Below, piece after piece: positions 57,300 to 64,000 of a stretch of 64,000 nt of DNA. This DNA comes from Anisus vortex (lineage: Eukaryota > Mollusca > Gastropoda > Planorbidae): positions 19,691,167-19,755,166 of the forward strand of contig OX421500.1 in assembly GCA_949126835.1 (NCBI GenBank), given 5' to 3'. The position numbers and the translations under genes were made by a program. Every line of letters starts with the position of its first letter. The stretch's first letter is position 1. The notes under the pieces were generated by a model that searched no databases, was not told where the DNA came from, and saw nothing but the letters and a program-made list of their open reading frames with translations.

Positions 57300-59380
57300 A
57301 TAATAATAATTTGCTCCTTCTTTGCATGTCCACTTTCTTCTTTTCAATAGACTAACTCACTCGACTTCAACTAGCGATACAATGTTTTGCTAAATAACTT
57401 TTAATATATAAACATAGTTGTAAGGTAACAATTTCTTTTTGGACTTCACTTCAGATTTTATAACTTTTAATTGCAGCACTTATCGTCGACACTATCAACA
57501 AATATTTTATATAACAACTTTATATCTTAAGAAATTCCATTTGTTCATAACCTAATTTGAAAAACTAGAGACGGATGGTCTAAACCTTAAGCAGACCATG
57601 GCCGGATGTCTAATAAATGATATCCCTTACAAACGAGTTTTTCGTATTCTGAGTTTCTGTATGAACTATCACAAGTTAAAATACTAGCAAGAGAGATAAT
57701 TCAATTAAATTATATATATACATACATATATATATATATAATCTTTATTGCCTCTTTCACGAGACCTAATCATCAATATACATAATTACCTAGAGTTTGT
57801 TTACGAGTTTGTAAATTAATTAATTTATGTATATGTTTGTTTGCTATAGGCTCCAAGGCCGTTTGATCGATCGGCACAAAAGTGAAATGTATACATTGGA
57901 AAAGTTCTCCAAAAGAAATTATTATATTACCAATATTGCTTAATTGGTTAATATTTAAAAATAAATAAATTAGACCTATTAATAATCACAGTATGTTAAA
58001 GTTCTAATCTGAGCTACATTTCAGAATGATCTCCCTTTGAAATTCTTTCAATAAAAAAAGAACACAAGCTAAATACCGAAATATACGGTCTCACTTCAGT
58101 TTTTATTGTAATAGTGTTAGTTATTTCTTTCTCTCTCTTTTAATAAAACACATTGTAATCATTCGTTTCTCCGTCATTTTGACTGGCATAACCACTAGTT
58201 TAATATATTTATTGTTCGTTTATATTAGTAGGGAAAATATATACACACGACAGACTGAATTCAATTCGAAGTATTTAATTATTAACGATAGTTTTCAAAA
58301 TGTACAGCATTTAATTATATTATTTCAGAATAAAATAAATTGGCTTGTTGAGGCAGTTATATTATTATTGTACATGATTTGCAGTTTTTTAGAAGTTATG
58401 AGAAATCAAGGTAATGTTTACAGCATAAAGCGTAAATAGTTCTATGTTTTATTTCAATTTTCTTTTTGATGTCAGACTGAAATGGAAAGATAAACGTTTC
58501 CTTAAAAAGGAAATGTAAGCTTACTTGCAACCTTAGCAGTCATGATACATGTTATTTAAGTGTGTGTGCGTTTGTTGTTATTTGGGAATTTCCAACCAAA
58601 CCTAACAATATAAAGCTTTGAAAAAAAATCCATTAATTATCAAACTTTTGGCTTATATTATGTTACATTAAAACGTGCTTTCCAATAACGATTTTCTATT
58701 TAACAGAATGTTTATTTGAATGGTGTATGTATAGTGATTCCGGAATGTTTGATTCATATGTTAACATAAGGGGACTTTTGGTTGCATTTAGCTATTGAAA
58801 ATAAAATGGTTGAACATGATCTTATCAAATATTTCTTTGTAAGACAAACACGCTATAGAACATTACCAGTCACGCAGAGAGACAGACGGGAAAACCTGAA
58901 CTGGTTTAGTGTTGTTTTGTTCTTTAAATCTTTCTTATTAAATTTTAAAATATTATTTTTATCGAAACATTTAGTTAACCAAAAACATTTTACAAGCATA
59001 CTATAAAACAATAAAAATAAAAAAGGGAATTCATATAAATAAACAAACAATTTAAACAGTCAATTATTTGAATCAGAGAACTCATGAAATGCATTTTCTA
59101 ATTAACTCTCTTTATTTGGTACTAAATGTACAATAATAGCCTTCATTTAGTCAAAACGAAAAGGTCTTAGATTACACGTATCCTATATATATATGACTTA
59201 ATAAATAAATCGAGGCAATCAGCATTTAATACATTTAGGGAAAGTTTCCAAAAAATACTTGTATATATAAATAAAGAAATGTGCATTTAATTTTCACAGT
59301 GTTCTACGGCTATATAATAACCCACTAATTTATCTAATATGTAAAGGTTAGTTGACTTTCTTGTTTAATGATTACTGCCA
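57300..59380. other. no recognisable gene; 3' flank of receptor gene 3
   Basis: AT-rich DNA with a (TA)n patch at about 57710-57740. The 86-codon frame at 58179-58439 is hydrophobic but starts from no clear initiation context and has no recognisable domain. Confidence 0.45.
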
Positions 59381-59381
59381 C

Positions 59382-60423
59382 TTAGTGATCTGAGAAATCT
59401 GTAGCAGTGACATGTGTGGGACTTGAATCTAGTACAGCGTCTATATTGCATTGATTGTCTTCCCGCTCAGAAATTAAACAGTTATAATCATGTTCAACAA
59501 CTTTTACGTGTTTACCAAGTCTGGCGTAAGGTTTTGTAAGCGAAGTTTCAGTGAATGGGTTTACGTTTTGATATGCTTTCTGTTGTTCTGAGAAACTGTT
59601 TTCATTAGTATTATCCACATTGTTTCTATTGAGAAAATCTGATGAATTGATAACTGAATATCTTTCACTACTATTATATTCATCGTAAGTAGACCAATGA
59701 AAATAGTTTTCATTAACCGTCGAAATAATATCTTTTGAATTCGCATCTGTTTTTTCAGAATCCAAGTTGTTCAATATCGTAGCAACATTATTTTCCAGTA
59801 CGTGGTTAGCATAAATCACATCGGTATTTTTATTGTTATTTAAATAGATGCGTTTACAAAAACAAATTGTAATTAAAATGCACACAATGACACAAACAAA
59901 AACTACAGTTATAATTATAATTAAATTCGTATTGGTCATGTTATCAGCTGACGTTGTATTGTTAAACGTTGTTACATCACTAATTTCTATTGGGGCGGTT
60001 GAAGATTTTGAATTGCTCAAAGTTGTAGAACTACTTGTCGATGCAATAGTTGAATAAGTATTTTTTGTTTCTACTGGGGCCGTAAAGATCACTGAACATG
60101 GAGTTAGCTTCCTACACATATCAATATCAATATCACTGATATATTCATTGGAAAATCCCCATTTTATTTTAAATACTGGAATTCCAGTACACATATTACT
60201 AGCACACTCATCATTTACGGGTAAACAATGGACACGATTTACCAAAGTAATATTCATAGTTTTGGGTAAAAAGAGACATTGATACGTTGAAGAGTTGTAG
60301 TTGTTAACGTACGTTTCATTTTGAAACTTAACGTTATAAACTTCATAATCTTTTGCTATGCCGTATTCTGGTTGCAAATACAGAACACACGCTGGAAACT
60401 TTTGATTCATGCAGCTGTAGAAT
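59382..60423 (-). CDS. receptor-like gene 3, exon 2 (ectodomain, TM, tail)
   Basis: Terminal exon of the third, most diverged paralogue. The acceptor TTTTTTTAACAG is followed by A-TTC-TAC-AGC-TGC (FYSC). Spliced to 63842-63954 it gives 384 residues. Eight ectodomain cysteines are in the family order (FYSC, AC, YQC, VHC, DEC, NMC, DMC, PC); VNRVHC and FKIKWGFSNEY align with genes 1 and 2. A Ser/Thr-rich stalk and a TM helix at about 205-228 follow. Tail: YANH (YxN, Tyr 242), YQN, and YARLGKHVKVVEHDYNCL. The latter has two YxxL motifs (Tyr 337 and 351) separated by ten residues, an ITAM-like pair with wider spacing. The stop is at 59382-59384. It is probably a signalling surface receptor; this is inference. 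Confidence 0.82.
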
Positions 60424-60429
60424 CTGTTA

Positions 60430-60875
60430 AAAAAATACACTTTTTATAATGTTCTATTAAACAAAGAAATTATTTTTTCATGCATTTATAAAAAAGAAAA
60501 TTAAGCATATTTTGTAAAATATGTTTCTGCTCTAATAATGGCTGTTTGTGCAATTATTGTATTCCGTCTTTAAACTTCATTCATTGCATCACTTATGATC
60601 TCTTTCGTTTTATAACTTTTAATGGTATAGATTCATTAAATTATTATAACAAGGACTACTACTACTATAAGGACAAAATAGTGCTGGTGTTTTGTGAGTT
60701 ATCATAAATGATTATTGTCATGGATTTCTGCAAGTTCAATTGACAACTCTATCTAAAAAAACAACAACATTTGAACTAGATTACATGCCAACGAAGCTAG
60801 TAAAGAATATACTAGATAACATAGTTCCAATGATAACAAATATAATAAATGTACGACTATAACAAGGATCGTTTA
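60430..60875. other. intron of receptor gene 3, proximal part
   Basis: AT-rich intron sequence before the LINE fragment. No coding capacity. Confidence 0.5.
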
Positions 60876-60879
60876 CAGC

Positions 60880-61325
60880 ATGCTGAAAACAGCAATTATC
60901 AGACCACTGTTTCAGAAAGCTGGGCTAGACCTAATCGCTAATAACTACCGACCTGTAAGCAACTTACCTTTACTTTCACAAGATTTAGAAAAGGTAGCTC
61001 TCATTCGACTAATGGAGCATTGCAATTAAAATAATATAATTCCGGATTATCAATCTGCCCATAGACAACATGAGAAAGATGAAACTACTCTGGTCAAATT
61101 AATGAATGACCGTCATTGGGCAATGTTACATCAGAAGGTAACTGATGGCAATAAGAGCAGCTTTCGATACAGTAGATCATGGCATTTTATTATCTGTATT
61201 AGAAGCTAAATTCGGCATGTAAGGACAAGCTCTAAACTTGTTTGACGCTATTTAAAACAAAGAAGCGGCGAAATAAATGTTGGAGAAGCGTACACTGAAC
61301 GCTTTCAGTCTATTACAATTACAAC
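60880..61325 (+). pseudogene. decayed CR1-like LINE, RT 5' part
   Basis: The plus strand reads AIIRPLFQKAGLDLIANNYR, PVSNLPLLSQDLEKVALIRL (fingers region), IPDYQSAHRQHEKDETTLVK, and then AAFDTVDHGILLSVLEAKFG (first palm block). Stops and shifts are frequent. It breaks off at about 61325, before GVPQG, where repeat X begins. The remainder resumes at about 62488. Confidence 0.8.
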
Positions 61326-62487
61326 ACCACTGAACAGGATGTAGATAGTTGGTGTTAATTATTATTCAGCTGTTCAGTGTTGCATCGAACATTTACCTGT
61401 AGTCATCTGGCACGGTCGTACATGTCGAAATTAAGTAAATTATTATTGCTCTGGTAAAGCCTCTTGGATGTAAAGTTCCAAATATTTAGGATTATAACAT
61501 TAGTAGACAAGCCAGTTCCTTTAATTATGTATTATTAAAGATATAGATGACGTACTGTTTTTGAATAGTTGTTTTCATTATTTGGCTGAACCCCCATTTT
61601 GATGTCACAACTGGATTATGCCGACGTTCAAAATGCTAATTAATTAACACAGCAGTAGTATATGTGTAAATGTATTAGTTCGATGTGTCTAATGTTGGTC
61701 CAACTTCTTTGTCCCTGGGGGATTAAATATTTGTAGTATAGAAAGTATAATTTATTCAGTTGTAAAAGTTATTTAAATTGGCTCCAATTTATGTAGTATC
61801 GCGCACATTTTCGTGTGTTGTTGCAGATTATTATGTGCTAGTAACAACACACAACTAGAACTTGAATAATTCAATAAATCAGGGGTAGGAACAAACGTTA
61901 AGCATTAAATTCTTTTTTAACGAATATTTCTTGACATAACAATTATTTACATAAATGAGAAAAACAATAATCCAGGATATTATACAAGCATGCCAGCTCT
62001 ACACATTATAAATGCATTTAGAAGACTGATAACTGTATGAATTGAAATAATATACTCCATATGGAAATCACAATATATATTCCATTAGAAAAACACAATA
62101 TATCCAAATGACATGAGTAACGAATCTCAGAGCATAAACGAGCAAGGTTTATCCAAACAAGACAATTGAAAGAATCTTTTAAAAAACTGTGGGCGAATCT
62201 TAAATAGTGGGGAGAGGGGTGGATGTGTTCGTAATCGCAATTACTTTAAGACGATGCTAGACTTGGATGACGTAATTAATATTTAATAAGGAAATATTCA
62301 ATATATTTTAGTAATCGAATTTGTTAAATCACTAATATTGAAATAGTCCGGATACTTCCCTGCCTATATGTTGGAGAGACCCGTTTTTAGTCATTCATAA
62401 ACTTCCTACAGCAAATTCGCAATTCGTTTTTAACTATCAATAGACATTTAAGAACATTTTAGTTATTATGGAACGGCGTTTAGTAAC
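61326..62487. mobile_element. dispersed repeat X, copy 2, splitting a LINE
   Basis: About 1.16 kb inserted between consecutive reverse-transcriptase motifs of the LINE, which gives approximate element boundaries. Similar to 45493-46305 over most of its length. On the minus strand it starts TGTTACTAAACGCCGTTCC. Non-coding. Possible solo LTR; short flanking repeats ACAAC/ACAAG are suggestive but imperfect. Confidence 0.65.
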
Positions 62488-63400
62488 AAGTCCCACAGGT
62501 TTCGTACACAGGGCCAGTCCTATATCTGCTATATGCATCCACGATGCAAGTATAAATTGAACAAAACATAGATCGGCGTGATTATGCCGCCGATTTAGCC
62601 TGAAAGGTACATATTTAACGAACTAAAAATGAAACCATCGCAATTTATGCACTTGAAAAATGGATGTATGGCAATAGTCTAAAAATGAATATATATAAAA
62701 AAATGAATTGATTCTTTTCGGAGCAAAAAAACAACAATAACAGATGCCAAACAAATTATCTACTAGTCAACAATGAGTGCATTCATAAAACAACTTGAAT
62801 AAAATATCTCGACCTATATATCAGATGAATTTCTGACCCTCAAAGAGTCAATATAAAACCAACGTAAATCTACAGTGTGGAATCTGCAGATAATAAAAAG
62901 TATTAGAAGCATTCTAACAAAAGAGGCATTTTAGACATAAATCGTAGGTCTAGGAATCTCTCAGTTAGAGTATGCGAACTGTCTGTAGAGTGTGATTTGA
63001 AGAAAAAAAAGACATTGGGTCCAAAACATATCTGAGAACATTGTTCTGAACAATGAAGACAACTCAACTACCTGGCTAAAAAAATTTGCACTGGCTACCT
63101 ATAACAATTATAAGACAATGTATGACTATTCTCTATAAAACGCATTAATGGTCAATCTCCACAGTACATGATTTACACACATCAGAGAAAACAAGACTGC
63201 GCTCAAACAAAATTCATCAACAACTCAAGGTACCAAAAGTTAAAAGAAATATTTTTTTTCGCTCGCTCCTACATCTTCGTAGTTCCTCTGTGGTGGAATG
63301 AACTTTCGAATACAATTAAACAAACGAACACTATGGACATTTTTAAAACACAATTTCAAACAGAGATATTTGATTTTAGATTGACATTCGAAGACTAATT
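62488..63400 (+). pseudogene. decayed CR1-like LINE, RT 3' part
   Basis: Continuation of the LINE: VPQVSYTGPVLYLLYA (GVPQGS block), DYAADLA (YADD block, Asp-Asp altered), NLHWLPITIIRQC, and an open C-terminal stretch (63168-63398) with LWWNELSNTIKQ and FKTQFQTEIF. Many stops. With 60880-61325 this is one dead copy inside the intron of receptor gene 3. Confidence 0.8.
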
Positions 63401-63841
63401 GATACAATTAGCGCTATAAATATGCTATTTATTTGTTAAGGTAGAGCCATTCACCAATGGTGCATCAATTCAATCATAATTTTGTATATGAAAGTTTTAA
63501 ATACATCATATCCTAGTATATTCGATAAACAAGGACACACTATAAGCACACGTTTTTTTTATTGTCGTCTACTCGGATATAGCTAATGCCTTCAAAACAA
63601 GTAAATTGCATTACCCGCCGTTACCCATTAGAGTCAACAGGTTGGCTGTGGAATGTAATATTTAGAACAATTAAGTAAAATAATTATTGCAATTACCCTG
63701 TTTTTAAATTTGTCTTTAAATAAAGCAAGAATAAATTGTTAACAGAGATGATAGCAAAGTGGATAAACATGTAGAATATAAAGCATTTTTTGTTTACAAA
63801 ATTCAATAAATGATGTTGTAAATTTTAAATCAATTAATTAC

Positions 63842-63954
63842 CTTGTTGAGTAGGTTGAAATAGAAATATTTGCATACACATACTGACTGTCTAGCAATCT
63901 GAGGCGCATTTCAGCACAGAAAGCACACACAAAAATCCCTTGTATGATTAACAT
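63842..63954 (-). CDS. receptor-like gene 3, exon 1 (signal peptide)
   Basis: Minus strand: ATG at 63954 gives MLIIQGIFVCAFCAEMRLRL, then DSQYVYANISISTYST and two bases (AG). The donor AACAAG|GTAATT is good. Length 113 nt (37 codons plus 2) fits the phase of exon 2, forming Arg before FYSC. The NIS segment aligns with INISTEP of gene 2. An in-frame TAA lies upstream of the ATG. The signal peptide is short, so a start beyond the window cannot be fully excluded. Confidence 0.6.
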
Positions 63955-64000
63955 GTTTTTTCCAAAAACAAGATAGGTCTCTTAATGTCGACATTTGCTG

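Noticed and set aside
1..64000. CRISPR arrays, operons or bacterial genes
   Set aside because: The tandem arrays present (37 bp, 77 bp, ~480 bp) lack regular unique spacers, and gene structure is eukaryotic with introns and retroelements.

Overview
This window looks like AT-rich nuclear DNA from a heterobranch or panpulmonate gastropod, possibly a planorbid or related snail. The evidence is indirect. There are long intergenic spaces full of decayed transposons, spliced genes, an intronless lineage-type rhodopsin-family GPCR, very frequent TAGGCCTA-like palindromes, and SINE, LINE and hAT families of the kinds seen in mollusc genomes. There is no bacterial gene organisation. The species cannot be fixed from the sequence alone.

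Host genes are few and all lie on the minus strand. One is an intronless GPCR (8751-9803). The main content is a dispersed cluster of three paralogous two-exon genes for single-pass membrane proteins: gene 1 (exon 2 at 14023-15253, exon 1 at 19103-19227), gene 2 (26272-27391 and 30088-30224) and gene 3 (59382-60423 and 63842-63954). A fourth copy, a pseudogene, is split by insertions (44990-45097 and about 46300-46410). Each gene has a short first exon encoding a signal peptide, then a phase-matched large exon. The large exon encodes a small 7-8 cysteine ectodomain, a Ser/Thr/Asn-rich stalk, one membrane helix and a tyrosine-motif-rich tail. All three tails keep a membrane-proximal YxN motif and a YxRLG block. 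Gene 1 carries two copies of a YxxL-x7-YxxL arrangement that fits the ITAM consensus. I read the family as candidate signalling, possibly immune-type, receptors; this is inference.

The rest is mobile DNA, region by region. 1-3.2 kb: microsatellites, LINE tails and an interrupted 77-bp minisatellite. 3.2-5.7 kb: a hAT transposon with an 8-bp target duplication. 5.7-7.6 kb and 10-13.3 kb: LINE fragments and a SINE. 19.4-21.3 kb: four tandem copies of a short TIR element. 23.4-23.65 kb: a 37-bp minisatellite. 24.0-25.9 kb: a foldback-like element holding a SINE. 33.3-34.1 kb: a LINE 3' end, directly followed by a young 6.3-kb LTR retrotransposon (34059-40382) with Gag and protease but almost no pol. 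41.0-44.7 kb: a decayed Helitron in a TA repeat. 45.1-50.5 kb: LINE fragments, a dispersed 0.8-1.1 kb repeat, a SINE and a GC-rich repeat-like island. 53.6-56.5 kb: a short hAT-like MITE and a second hAT with a perfect 8-bp duplication. 60.9-63.4 kb: a decayed LINE, itself split by the dispersed repeat, inside the intron of gene 3.

Coordinates of decayed elements are approximate unless a target duplication or terminal repeat fixes them. Family assignments rest on motif recognition, not on a search.
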